In this document: positions 19,701 through 27,094 of the stretch, one piece after another
Position numbering within the stretch: the first letter of the stretch is position 1
Layout: each line of letters opens with the position of its first letter
Origin: Nocardia acididurans
GTDB lineage: Bacteria; Actinomycetota; Actinomycetes; Mycobacteriales; Mycobacteriaceae
Assembly (NCBI RefSeq): GCF_016741815.1
Contig: NZ_JAERRJ010000004.1
Location: 186,001-250,000 of the forward strand
Length of the DNA: 64,000 bases
Direction: 5' to 3'
Position numbers and translations under genes: made by a program
The notes under the pieces: generated by a model
Told to the model about the DNA's origin: nothing
Database searches by the model: none
The model's input: the letters and a program-made list of their open reading frames with translations, nothing else

Positions 19701-20206
19701 GCCTCGGGCCACGCGCCGCCCATGGGTGCGGCGCCCCGCCGCCCGGCCATCCGGACCCCGCCCTCGGCGGCGGGCGTGCGCCGCGCTCCCCGCCGCTCCA
19801 GATGCGCCCCGGCGCGCGCGGCCGTACCGAGGGACAGCTCCGCGCCGAAAATGGTCGGCATGCCCCACTCGCGGGCGGCCTCGGCGAAGCGGACCACCCC
19901 GTAGAACCCGTCGTGATCGGTGATGGCCAGGGCCTCGAGCCCCAGCCGCACGGCCTCCTCCACCATCTCCTCCGGCTGGCTCGCACCGTCGAGGAAGCTG
20001 TAGGCGGAATGGGCGTGCAGTTCGGCGTACGGGACGACCGGGCCCGCGGGCCGCTCGACCGGGGCCGTCCGATACTCCCCGCGCGTGCGCGTCCATGCCG
20101 GGCTGTCACTGCCGTCACCGGGATGCTCAGGCTCGACGCGCCCCGGCCGCCCGGACAGCACGCGCTCCATCTCCGCCCACGAGGGCGGACCCTGGCCCCA
20201 GCCCAC
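16781..20206 (-). CDS. dnaE2: Error-prone DNA polymerase III alpha subunit
   Basis: A 1141-residue C-family polymerase, the catalytic part of the SOS mutasome for translesion synthesis. The order is: a DnaE2-specific N-terminus with PPSWAEMERVL; a PHP domain (PYAELHAHSAYSFLDGASQP, then TDHDGFYGVVRFAEAA); the polymerase core with RGSAANSAVCYAIG and the catalytic-Asp motif GPPDIDVDIESDRRE; FPESHSQSFASIVFYSSWFK; and a C-terminal OB-fold near THRQRPATAQGVTFLNLEDE. It matches M. tuberculosis DnaE2 from the first residues, supporting the GTG at 20206 with GAGGAGGTAC upstream. A Gly/Arg-rich insertion (about 150-185) interrupts the PHP region. A LexA box lies 25 nt upstream. Confidence 0.97.
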   Translation of the reverse strand: MGWGQGPPSWAEMERVLSGRPGRVEPEHPGDGSDSPAWTRTRGEYRTAPVERPAGPVVPYAELHAHSAYSFLDGASQPEEMVEEAVRLGLEALAITDHDGFYGVVRFAEAAREWGMPTIFGAELSLGTAARAGAHLERRGARRTPAAEGGVRMAGRRGAAPMGGAWPEAPDSAWSDSAPRTGTPDPVGPHLLVLARGQEGYRRLSREMAAAHMVAGEKGILRYDLDRLTEAAGGHWHILTGCRKGHVRQALQQGDAAAEAALRELVERFGRDRVSVELTHHGVPEDDERNARLIALAERLGLPVLATTGAHFAAPPQRRRAMALTAIRARSSLDEMAGWLAPTGGAHLRSGAEMARLFAACPEAVANAVALGRDCAFDLRLIAPKLPPFDVPEGYDENSWLRELTYQGAARRYGPRDGNPKAYDQLEHELRVIERLGFPGYFLVVHDIVSFCRDSDILCQGRGSAANSAVCYAIGITNVDPVENKLLFERFLSPERDGPPDIDVDIESDRREEAIQHVYAKYGREYAAQVANVITYRGRSSVRDAARALGFSTGRQDAWSKQVSRWTGVAKEEHTDIPDDVLALAGELEGLPRHLGIHSGGMVICDRPIADVCPTEWARMPGRSVLQWDKDDCASVGLVKFDLLGLGMLSALHYMIDLVREHKGETVELHTLDLAEPAVYDMLCRADSVGVFQVESRAQMATLPRLKPRTFYDLVVEVALIRPGPIQGGSVHPYIRRRNGQEKVTYDHAALENSLARTLGIPLFQEQLMQMAVDVAGFTPAEADQLRRAMGSKRSTEKMERLRERFYAGMRELHGISGEVADRIYEKVYAFANFGFPESHSQSFASIVFYSSWFKLHHPAAFCAGLLRAQPMGFYSPQSLVADARRHGVAVHGPDINRSLAEATLEAKGTQIRLGLASIRQLGAELAEKIVTARESGPYTSFVDLTGRVELTVPQAEALATAGALGSLGITRRQALWAAGAAAAERADRIPGTGAVTAAPVLPGMSDLELAAADVWATGISPDSYPTEFLRDRLAALGVVPAAGLLDIPDGTRVLVGGAVTHRQRPATAQGVTFLNLEDETGMVNVVCSVGLWARYRRLAQSAPALLIRGRVQNAEGAVTVVADHLQRLDLRITARSRDFR

Positions 20207-20230
20207 CGTACCTCCTCACACCGACAAGAT

Positions 20231-20246
20231 TCGAACTCATGTTCGA
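20231..20246 (-). promoter_or_regulatory. LexA (SOS) box of dnaE2
   Basis: TCGAAC-TCAT-GTTCGA is a perfect match to the mycobacterial/actinobacterial LexA palindrome TCGAAC-N4-GTTCGA. It lies 25-40 nt upstream of the dnaE2 start, the usual position for repression relieved by DNA damage. Confidence 0.92.
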
Positions 20247-20324
20247 TAGGGTGGGACCATACACGGGCTCGTACCGAACGGTTTGTATCAACTCTCGAAT
20301 CGAGACGAATCGATTGTGGATTCG

Positions 20325-20346
20325 GAACTTACTTTGGAGTAAGTTC
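20325..20346 (+). promoter_or_regulatory. Perfect 9-bp inverted repeat upstream of the SDR gene
   Basis: GAACTTACT and AGTAAGTTC flank a TTGG spacer, 29 nt before the SDR start at 20375. The symmetry and size fit an operator of a TetR- or MarR-type repressor. No such regulator gene is adjacent, so the regulator would act in trans. Confidence 0.55.
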
Positions 20347-20374
20347 TAGGAAATCCGATCTGCAAGGAGCTGAC

Positions 20375-21409
20375 ATGACGGCATCGCGTAGCGATTCGAT
20401 GAGGGGTGGTGGTCGGGCGACGGGTGGGCGCGAGAACGCCCTCAACGGTGACGGCTACCTGGCCCGTCGACGTGCCCGCCGGGACCTGACCGGCAAGCAC
20501 ATCGTCATCACCGGAGCATCCTCCGGAATCGGCCGATCCGCCGCGATCGCCGTCGCCGAGAAGGGCGGCGTGGTCATCCTGCTGGCCCGCCGCGCCGACG
20601 AACTCGAATCCGTCGTCGACGAGATCACGGCCATGGGCGGCAGCGCATTCGGCTACCAGTGCGATGTCACCGACGCCGAATCCGTGGACCGCGCAATCAC
20701 TCTCATTCTCGACGAGCACGGTCACGTCGACATGCTGGTGAACAATGCCGGCCGCTCCATCCGCCGCGCCGTGCACCGCTCCACCGACCGCATGCACGAC
20801 TTCGAACGCACCATGGCCGTCAACTACTTCGGCGCCGTGCGCATGACCCTCGGCCTGCTGCCGCAGATGCGTGAGCGCAAAGACGGTCACATCGTGAACA
20901 TTTCGAGCGCCGGCGTGCAGGTCGCCACCCCGCGCTTCGCCGCCTACCTCGCTTCCAAGGCCGCCCTCGACAAGTTCGCCGAGGTGACCGCGGCCGAAAT
21001 GCTCGCGGACAACATCACTTTCACCACCATCCATATGCCGCTGGTGCGCACGCCCATGATCACGCCGAGCGGTGACCAGGGCTCCCCCATCCAATCTCCC
21101 GAGTGGGCGGCCGCGCTCATCGTGCGCGCCCTCAGCGAGCGCCCGCGCCGAATCGACGTCCCCCTGGGCACTCTCGCCGAATACGGCAACCTCATCGCGC
21201 CCGCCATCAAGGAGCGCGTCCTGCACCGCTACTACCGCGCCATCGGCGACTCCCCCGCCGCCAAGGGCGAAACCGTGGTGGAGCCGGAAACCACCGACCT
21301 GGAATACATTGTCCCGGAACGCCGTCGCCGCCCCGTCCCGCCCGCCGTCCGCGCCACCGGCACCGTACTCCGCCGCGCCGCCCGCCTGGTGCCGGGCACC
21401 CATTGGTAA
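20375..21409 (+). CDS. Short-chain dehydrogenase with N- and C-terminal extensions
   Basis: A 344-residue classical SDR. A basic leader (1-40, with YLARRRARRDLTGK) precedes the Rossmann motif TGASSGIG at 46-53. NNAG is at 123-126, the Ser of NISSAG at about 177, and the YLASK active site has Tyr191/Lys195. A Pro/Arg-rich extension after about residue 290 (ERRRRPVPPAVRATG) lengthens the protein. The extensions resemble the acyl-lipid SDRs fused behind acyltransferase or fatty acyl-CoA reductase-like modules in mycobacteria. The ATG at 20375 follows AAGGAGCTGAC. The frame is open upstream to 19166, but that part is antisense to dnaE2. Confidence 0.85.
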   Translation: MTASRSDSMRGGGRATGGRENALNGDGYLARRRARRDLTGKHIVITGASSGIGRSAAIAVAEKGGVVILLARRADELESVVDEITAMGGSAFGYQCDVTDAESVDRAITLILDEHGHVDMLVNNAGRSIRRAVHRSTDRMHDFERTMAVNYFGAVRMTLGLLPQMRERKDGHIVNISSAGVQVATPRFAAYLASKAALDKFAEVTAAEMLADNITFTTIHMPLVRTPMITPSGDQGSPIQSPEWAAALIVRALSERPRRIDVPLGTLAEYGNLIAPAIKERVLHRYYRAIGDSPAAKGETVVEPETTDLEYIVPERRRRPVPPAVRATGTVLRRAARLVPGTHW

Positions 21410-21420
21410 ACCCCAACTCT

Positions 21421-21600
21421 CTGGGAGTCTCTCAAGGGCTTCGCCCCCGAACCCCCAAGGACTCGGGGCCTCGCCCCAAACCCGAAGGGGCCTAGGGCCT
21501 CGCCCAAACCCGAAGGGTCCTCACGGCCTCGCCCAACCTGAAGAGTCTCAGGGGGCTCGCCCCAACCTGAAAGGCCCCCAGGCCTCGTCGATCCCTGGGG
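21421..21600. repeat. Degenerate 28-bp tandem GC-rich repeats
   Basis: About five imperfect head-to-tail units occupy the space after the SDR gene. Units 2 to 5 (from about 21459 to 21571) are 28, 28, 28 and 29 bp and share GGCCTCGCCC followed by AACCcGAA. The first and last units are more diverged. The repeats lie between two convergent genes and are followed by a strong hairpin. They are not spaced like CRISPR and carry no coding signal. Confidence 0.7.
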
Positions 21601-21627
21601 TTCGGGCCGTCCCGCAATCCACGAACG

Positions 21628-21668
21628 CATCGAACCCCCAGAGGCGCAATGCCTCTGGGGGTTCGATG
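21628..21668. terminator. Bidirectional terminator between convergent genes
   Basis: CATCGAACCCCCAGAGGC pairs perfectly with GCCTCTGGGGGTTCGATG, giving an 18-bp stem around a GCAAT loop. It sits 8 nt beyond the stop of the cutinase-like gene and also serves the SDR gene coming from the other side. Confidence 0.85.
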
Positions 21669-21676
21669 TCAGGTGG

Positions 21677-23407
21677 TCAGTTGTTGGGGGTTGTTGTTGT
21701 GGTGGTGGTCGCCGGTGGGGTGGTGGTGATCGGGGCGATCGTGTCCTGGGGGGCGGCTACCTCGGTGCGGGGGCTGTCCGTAGTCGGGGGGACGGTGGTG
21801 GGGGCCACGGCTACCGGGTCTTCGGTTTTGGGGGCCGTGGTCGGGGGGACCGTGGTCGACTCCGTGGTGGTGGACTTGGCGTCCGTCTTGGGGGATGTGG
21901 TCGTCGAACCTTCGGTGGTCGTCGACTTGGTTGTCGTCGGAGCCGTGGTGGTGGAGCCGGTGGTGGTGGTCTTGGAGACCGTGGTGGTCTCGGGGGCCGA
22001 GAGGCGTTCCTTGCGCGGGGTGTTGGCCACCTGGCGGGCGGCGGCGTAGTCCTCTTCCTTGGGCTGCGACTTGGTTTCGATCGGCACGCCGGCCTGGGCC
22101 TGCTTGGCCAGGTGGGTGAGCCAGGCGGCCGCGTATTCGGCGGAGGTCTGGTTCTTACCGTTGGCCGGATCGGCGTCACGCCAGTAGTCGAAGTGCGCGC
22201 CGGTGCCCTCGCCGAGGGTCTGCTGGTACGGGTCGCTCATGATCACCGGAATCGTGTTGGTGTTGGTCATGATCAGACCCACGATCTCGTTGAACACCTT
22301 CTGCGGCAGGTACGCCAGCGGCGACATCTCGTCGGTGGAGATGGAATCCGCCTTGGTCACCGCGGACCCGGCCTCGCCCGGCTTGTAGTTGGGGGCCGAA
22401 ACCTTCAGCAGCACATCGAGGAAGGTCTCGTTGCTGGTCCACCAGTTCGGGTTGCTCTGAATGTACTGGAACGCGGAGAAACCGGTGGCGGCGAGCACGG
22501 TCGCCACATCCTGGCCGGTGGCCGGGGTCAGCCCTTCGTTCTGCAGGGCATCGACATTGATCTGCCTGCCCACGTTCGCGGCCAGCTGGATCAGCGAAAT
22601 GTTCTGCGGCACAGAGCAGGTCTGGTCGCGCTCGGAGCAGAAGGAGGCGATCTTGCCGTTCAGCTTGCCGAACCCGCCGTTGGTGTCGGCCAGCGCGCCC
22701 TGACCGGAAGCCGCTGTGCCGCCGAGGGTCTGGCCGTAGTTGTCCGGACGGTTGGGGTCGGTGGCGCCGATGAACGGCCCCTCGCCCGCACCGCGTCCGG
22801 CATCGGCGAACATGACCACGCCGACGACCTTGTCCGGGTCGGCGGTCTCGTATTTGCCGTTGGTCCCGGCCTGATCGTCGCCGATATCCATGGCGACGCG
22901 GCGCACGACATCCGCGCCCTCGCTGTATCCGACGATGGAGAACCGGGTGTCGGGGCAGGCGGCGGAGATCTGCCGCATCACCTCTTTGGTGTTGGTGACG
23001 CCGGTGTTGACCGCGTCCTCGTAGGTGGCCATATTCGCCGGATACGAGATGTAGACGGCCGCGTAGTCGCCGCCGACCGCGTCCTTGGGCGCATTGGCGA
23101 CCGGATCCAGCCATCGGCTCTGATAGTCGTCGGACAGTGCGGCGGGCAGTTCGTTGCCGTTGGCGTCGACGAGCATCTTCACCTGGCCCGACTGCGGCGA
23201 GTCATTGCGCCCGGCGACCGAAATGGTCACCATGTCACGGCATTCCGTGACCGAGGCCACGAGCGCCGGATCCGCGATGGTCGGCTTCTGCTCGGAGGTG
23301 GTCAAGATCAGCGTCGCGCCGACGATCGCCACCACCCCGAGGGCCGCCGGACCGGCAACCATGGGCGAACCGATGCGAGCGCGCGAGAAAATAGTGCGAA
23401 GAGCCAT
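21677..23407 (-). CDS. Secreted cutinase-family esterase/lipase with Thr-rich tail
   Basis: A 576-residue exported serine hydrolase. The N-terminus is a signal or anchor helix (PMVAGPAALGVVAIVGATLI, about 14-33). The cutinase domain has the nucleophile elbow IVGYSEGADV with the catalytic Ser near 162, and a candidate His in GEGTGAHFDYW. Cys pairs (TEC..., AACPD, FCSERDQTC) fit disulfides in an exported enzyme. The last ~130 residues are a low-complexity Thr/Pro/Lys tail (runs such as TTTTTTPNN) that may span the wall or carry O-glycans. The ATG at 23407 is chosen because residues encoded further upstream look non-coding. The substrate is probably lipid or polyester. Confidence 0.8.
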   Translation of the reverse strand: MALRTIFSRARIGSPMVAGPAALGVVAIVGATLILTTSEQKPTIADPALVASVTECRDMVTISVAGRNDSPQSGQVKMLVDANGNELPAALSDDYQSRWLDPVANAPKDAVGGDYAAVYISYPANMATYEDAVNTGVTNTKEVMRQISAACPDTRFSIVGYSEGADVVRRVAMDIGDDQAGTNGKYETADPDKVVGVVMFADAGRGAGEGPFIGATDPNRPDNYGQTLGGTAASGQGALADTNGGFGKLNGKIASFCSERDQTCSVPQNISLIQLAANVGRQINVDALQNEGLTPATGQDVATVLAATGFSAFQYIQSNPNWWTSNETFLDVLLKVSAPNYKPGEAGSAVTKADSISTDEMSPLAYLPQKVFNEIVGLIMTNTNTIPVIMSDPYQQTLGEGTGAHFDYWRDADPANGKNQTSAEYAAAWLTHLAKQAQAGVPIETKSQPKEEDYAAARQVANTPRKERLSAPETTTVSKTTTTGSTTTAPTTTKSTTTEGSTTTSPKTDAKSTTTESTTVPPTTAPKTEDPVAVAPTTVPPTTDSPRTEVAAPQDTIAPITTTPPATTTTTTTPNN

Positions 23408-23591
23408 GTGCCCTGATTCCCATTCCTGTTCGTCACGTGGGCGGACAGGCCTCCCGACAGGCCGTGATTCGGTGATCATGTCGTTCCGGCTGAAAGAATC
23501 GTTACGCCGATGTCGATTCGCGGCTTCCCCGTTCGACCTACGAGTGGAAGGGTCCGAAGGGGACCCGGCAACACTCGAGGAGGACACCACC

Positions 23592-24011
23592 ATGAAGTAC
23601 ATGCTGATCATGCGTGCCACCGACGAAGCGTGGGCGAACATGGCCAACGTCGATTTCAATGACCTGCTGAACGAGATGGGCAAATACAACGACGAGATGA
23701 TCCGCGCGGGCGTACTGCTCGCGGCGGAGGGGCTCGACGACGCCGCGAAGGGCGTGGTGGTCGACTATTCGTCCGAGCCGCCCGTGGTCACCGACGGACC
23801 CTACGGGGAGACCAAGGAGCTGTTCGGCGGCTTCTACATCCTCAATGTGGCGTCGCAGGAGGAGGCCGTCGAATGGGCCAAGCGGATGCCGATGACCGGC
23901 AAGGGGGTCAAGACCGAGATCCGGCGGGTGCCGACCATCGACGAGTTTCCACAGGACAACGAGTGGATCCTCAAGGAACGCGCCTGGCGTGAGGCCACCG
24001 GGCAGCTCTGA
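23592..24011 (+). CDS. YCII-related DGPF-domain protein
   Basis: A 139-residue dimeric alpha-beta-barrel protein beginning MKYMLIMRATDEAW, with the diagnostic TDGPYGETKELFGGFYIL at about 67-84. DGPF proteins are habitual neighbours of ECF42-group sigma factors, and here the sigma gene follows after 84 bp on the same strand. They are thought to be part of that sigma factor's regulon rather than anti-sigma factors. The ATG at 23592 follows a GAGGAGGAC Shine-Dalgarno. Confidence 0.88.
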   Translation: MKYMLIMRATDEAWANMANVDFNDLLNEMGKYNDEMIRAGVLLAAEGLDDAAKGVVVDYSSEPPVVTDGPYGETKELFGGFYILNVASQEEAVEWAKRMPMTGKGVKTEIRRVPTIDEFPQDNEWILKERAWREATGQL

Positions 24012-24095
24012 GCCGACCGTGCCCCGTTCCGTCGCCCGGCGCGGGCTGGAGACCGCCGCGACCGGGCCGACCGGACGGTTCCGAAAGGATCCACC

Positions 24096-25391
24096 GTGAC
24101 CGACCCCACCGGCCGCGAGGCGGTCGCCGCCGTCTGGCGGATCGAATCCGCGCGGATCGTCGGCGCGCTGGCCCGCTACACCGGTGACTTCGCGCTGGCC
24201 GAGGATCTCGCGCAGGAGGCGCTGGCCGAAGCGCTGGTGACCTGGCCGCGCGAAGGGACGCCGCGGCATCCGGCGGGCTGGCTGCTCACCGTGGCGCGGC
24301 GGCGGGCCATCGACGGATTCCGCCGCCGCAGCGCCCTCGACGAACGGCATGCCGTCCTCGCCCGCGAACTGGGTGAGGGCGGCATCGCCGCGGGTGGCGC
24401 GCCGGGCGATCCGGGCACGGAAGACGAAGGGGTGCTGTGGGATCCGGACCGCATCGACGACGATGTGCTGGCGCTCATGTTCACCGCGTGCCATCCGGTG
24501 CTGGCGCGGGAAGCACGGGTGGCGCTCACCCTGCGCGTGGTCGGCGGTCTGACCAGCGACGAGATCGCCAAGGCGTTCCTGGTGCCGACCGCCACCGTGC
24601 AGGCCCGCATCACCCGCGCGAAGAAAACCCTCGCGGCGGCACGGGTGCCGTTCGAGGTGCCGCCGCTCGCGGAACGGGCGACCCGGCTGGGCTCGGTGCT
24701 GAGCGTGCTCTACGTGATCTTCACCGAGGGCTCCTCGGCCAGTTCCGGTGAAGATCTCATCCGCTTCGACCTGGCCGGGGAAGCCCAGCGGCTCGCCCGC
24801 GTCCTGTCCCGGCTCATGCCCGACGAACCCGAGGTGCACGGCCTGCTGGCCCTGCTCGAACTCACCGCCGCCCGCTTCCCCGCCCGCATCGGGCCGGACG
24901 GGGAACCGGTCCTGCTCGAACAGCAGAACCGCCGCCTCTGGGATCGCGCCGCCATCCGGCGCGGACAGGCGGCGCTGTCCCGCGCCGGCCGACTGGGAAG
25001 GGGCTTGGGCGCGTACGGATTACAGGCCGCCATCGCCGAATGTCACGCCGTCGCGGCATCCGTCGACGCGACGGACTGGGAGCGCATCGTCCTGCTGTAC
25101 GAGGCGCTCGGACGACTCGCGCCCTCACCGGTGGTCGAATTGAACCGCGCCGTAGCGGTTTCCATGGCGCAGGGACCGGCGGCCGCCCTGCCGATAGTCG
25201 ACGAACTCCTGGCCACCGGAACCCTGTCGGCATCCCACCTGCTGCCGGCCGTCCGCGGCGAACTGCTCATTCGCATGGGACGAAATATCGAGGCGCGCAC
25301 CGAATTCGAGCGCGCGGTGAAACTGTGCGGCAACGACCGCGAGCGCGCCATGCTCGAACGCAAGATCGCCGACCTCGGAACGACGGGGTGA
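24096..25391 (+). CDS. ECF42-type RNA polymerase sigma factor with C-terminal TPR-like extension
   Basis: A 431-residue sigma-70-family protein, much longer than a normal ECF factor (about 200). Region 2 contains AEDLAQEALAEALVTWPREG and PAGWLLTVARRRAIDGFRRR. Region 4 contains ALTLRVVGGLTSDEIAKAFL and PTATVQARITRAKKTLA. Residues about 190-431 are the helical DUF6596/TPR-like extension of ECF42 (GLLALLELTAARFPAR, ARTEFERAVKLCGN). ECF42 sigmas lack a cognate anti-sigma gene; the extension is required for activity. The GTG at 24096 is preceded by AAAGGATCC. The inducing signal is unknown. Confidence 0.88.
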   Translation: MTDPTGREAVAAVWRIESARIVGALARYTGDFALAEDLAQEALAEALVTWPREGTPRHPAGWLLTVARRRAIDGFRRRSALDERHAVLARELGEGGIAAGGAPGDPGTEDEGVLWDPDRIDDDVLALMFTACHPVLAREARVALTLRVVGGLTSDEIAKAFLVPTATVQARITRAKKTLAAARVPFEVPPLAERATRLGSVLSVLYVIFTEGSSASSGEDLIRFDLAGEAQRLARVLSRLMPDEPEVHGLLALLELTAARFPARIGPDGEPVLLEQQNRRLWDRAAIRRGQAALSRAGRLGRGLGAYGLQAAIAECHAVAASVDATDWERIVLLYEALGRLAPSPVVELNRAVAVSMAQGPAAALPIVDELLATGTLSASHLLPAVRGELLIRMGRNIEARTEFERAVKLCGNDRERAMLERKIADLGTTG

Positions 25392-25410
25392 CGGCGGCCG
25401 GGACGAAATT

Positions 25411-26478
25411 TCAGAGGATCAGGCGCACTTCGTCGGCGACGACGGCGGTGGCCTTCTTCGGAGCAGCGCCGCAGCTGGCCTGACGAGGGGCGTAGGCGAC
25501 AGTGTGCGCGGTGACCAGCCAGCGGCGGCCGTCGCGGTGCGTCACCTCGGCCGCACCCGCGAAGGTGGCGGGGTTGCGGGAGGTCGCGGAGTCCACCTCG
25601 GCCGACTTCACGGTGAGATCGCTGACGCCCACGCACATGTCGGCGGTGCGCACGCTGTCGCGCAGGCCGGGGCGGCCGGTGGCGTGGATACCCGCGTCGG
25701 CTACCGCCCCCGGCGCACCTTCGTCGCGCTGCGACCGCTCGCGCACCGCGACCGGATCTTCCCGCTCAGTGTAGGTCTCGTCGATGAGGCGTTGGGCCAC
25801 AGCCAATTCCGCGACCTGCTGCACGGGGGTGTAGCAGCTGCGGCCGCGCAGACCGGGCAGGGAGATGCGGCCGTATTGTGCTGCCTCGACGGCGGTGATG
25901 ACCGCGTCCGCGTCGACCCGGCCGTAGGTGAGGCCGGTGGGGAGCAGGACTACGGCGGGGGCGAAGCGGTGGCCGCCGGTGTGTGAGCACTCCCAGACGC
26001 GGTCCGGGAATTCGGTGACCAGGCGGGCGGCGATGGGTCGGCCCAGCAGGGCGCAGCATTGGTCGCGTTTGCCGTGGGCGCAGACCAGGACCAGTGGATC
26101 CTCCACGCGCGCACCGATTCCGGGGGCGGGGCCGTTGAGCAGGTGCAGGTCCAGGTCGAGCAGCTGCTTCAGGTCGGTGATCTCGAAACGTTCGCACCAG
26201 GAGTCCTCGGCACTGGTGCGGGCCAGGAGAACCGTTCGGACGCCGTTGAATTCATTGCGGCCGGGGCGGCGGATGAGGGTGGGGCGCACATGCGCGGCCT
26301 TGGTGCGGGCGGCCAGTTCGGCGGTGATCTCCGGGCCGAGCACTTCGTCGCCGATGACGTCGCGGCCCCACGCGCCGGGCTGTTCCACGCACAGCCATCC
26401 GGTGACGTGGGTGGCGCTGCCGGGTAGCGGAATCTCCTGTGCGGCAGCCGAACACAGCATGCCGTCGAATCCGGTCAC
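25411..26478 (-). CDS. Sucrase/ferredoxin-like family protein
   Basis: A 355-residue protein with the thioredoxin-like 2Fe-2S ferredoxin fold of the Suc_Fer-like family. Cys and His clusters typical of the family are CAHGKRDQCCALLGRP (about 160) and WECSHTGGHRFAPAVVLLP. An N-terminal MLCSAAAQEIPLPGSAT follows the start. The C-terminal ~100 residues form a family-specific extension with further Cys. The GTG at 26478 overlaps the stop of the upstream YdeI gene by 4 nt (GTGA), which decides the start. The function in bacteria is unclear; electron transfer is plausible. Confidence 0.82.
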   Translation of the reverse strand: MTGFDGMLCSAAAQEIPLPGSATHVTGWLCVEQPGAWGRDVIGDEVLGPEITAELAARTKAAHVRPTLIRRPGRNEFNGVRTVLLARTSAEDSWCERFEITDLKQLLDLDLHLLNGPAPGIGARVEDPLVLVCAHGKRDQCCALLGRPIAARLVTEFPDRVWECSHTGGHRFAPAVVLLPTGLTYGRVDADAVITAVEAAQYGRISLPGLRGRSCYTPVQQVAELAVAQRLIDETYTEREDPVAVRERSQRDEGAPGAVADAGIHATGRPGLRDSVRTADMCVGVSDLTVKSAEVDSATSRNPATFAGAAEVTHRDGRRWLVTAHTVAYAPRQASCGAAPKKATAVVADEVRLIL

Positions 26479-27035
26479 AGCGGCTGCCCGTCGATCAGCT
26501 TCTGGATCAGCTGCTGCAGCCGCCGCTCCCGGGTCTCCGGCCGCACCGCACTGCCCAGGTGGTATCCGACCGCGATCCGCGACTGCGCGGGCAGGGTTTC
26601 GAAGAAGGCCGCCGCCTCCGGATTCGATGCCAGCGCGTCCAGGAAGTCCTGCGGCAGGTCGCGCCCGTAGGCGTTGTCCCAGCGCCCGTCCGCCTTGGCG
26701 CGGTCGATCTCGGCCTGCCCGGCGGGATGCATGAGCCCCAGCGCGATCAACTCCGCCACGATGCCCACATTCCGCTGCGACCACGGGCTGCGCCGCCGGC
26801 GCGGGGTGAACCCCTGCAGGTAGAACTCGTCGTCGAGCCGCCGTGACTGCCCGTCGATCCAGCCGAAGCACAGGGCTTGGCGCAGTGCGCCGTCATAGTC
26901 GAGGGAGGTGTAGCCGGTGCCCTTCTTGGCGAATTTCACCCAGATGCCGTCCACGGCCGCATGATTGGCCGCCAGCCATTCCCGGAACGACGGTTCGTCG
27001 GGAAAGAACAGCGTGGGACGCTCGACTCCGGACAC
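26475..27035 (-). CDS. YdeI/OmpD-associated family protein
   Basis: A 186-residue protein with the YdeI features: FPDEPSFREWLAANHA near the N-terminus, GIWVKFAKKGTGYTSLDYD, then LCFGWIDGQSRRLDDEFYLQ, FTPRRRRSPWS, and a C-terminal FETLPAQSRIAVGYHLGSA. Family members are annotated as bacteriocin-protection proteins on limited evidence. Start at GTG 27035, preceded by GAGGGC. It is translationally coupled to the downstream Suc_Fer-like gene. Confidence 0.85.
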   Translation of the reverse strand: MSGVERPTLFFPDEPSFREWLAANHAAVDGIWVKFAKKGTGYTSLDYDGALRQALCFGWIDGQSRRLDDEFYLQGFTPRRRRSPWSQRNVGIVAELIALGLMHPAGQAEIDRAKADGRWDNAYGRDLPQDFLDALASNPEAAAFFETLPAQSRIAVGYHLGSAVRPETRERRLQQLIQKLIDGQPL

Positions 27036-27094
27036 GCCCTCAACTGTAATTACCTGTTCCGACGGCCTCGCGCCGGTGGCAGCAATCCGAGGGT

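Noticed and set aside
19166-20374. Upstream extension of the SDR frame by about 400 codons
   Set aside because: It is antisense to dnaE2 and crosses the LexA box; a strong AAGGAG precedes the ATG at 20375.
21421-21600. CRISPR-like array
   Set aside because: The 28-bp units are contiguous and degenerate with no unique spacers, and no cas gene is near.
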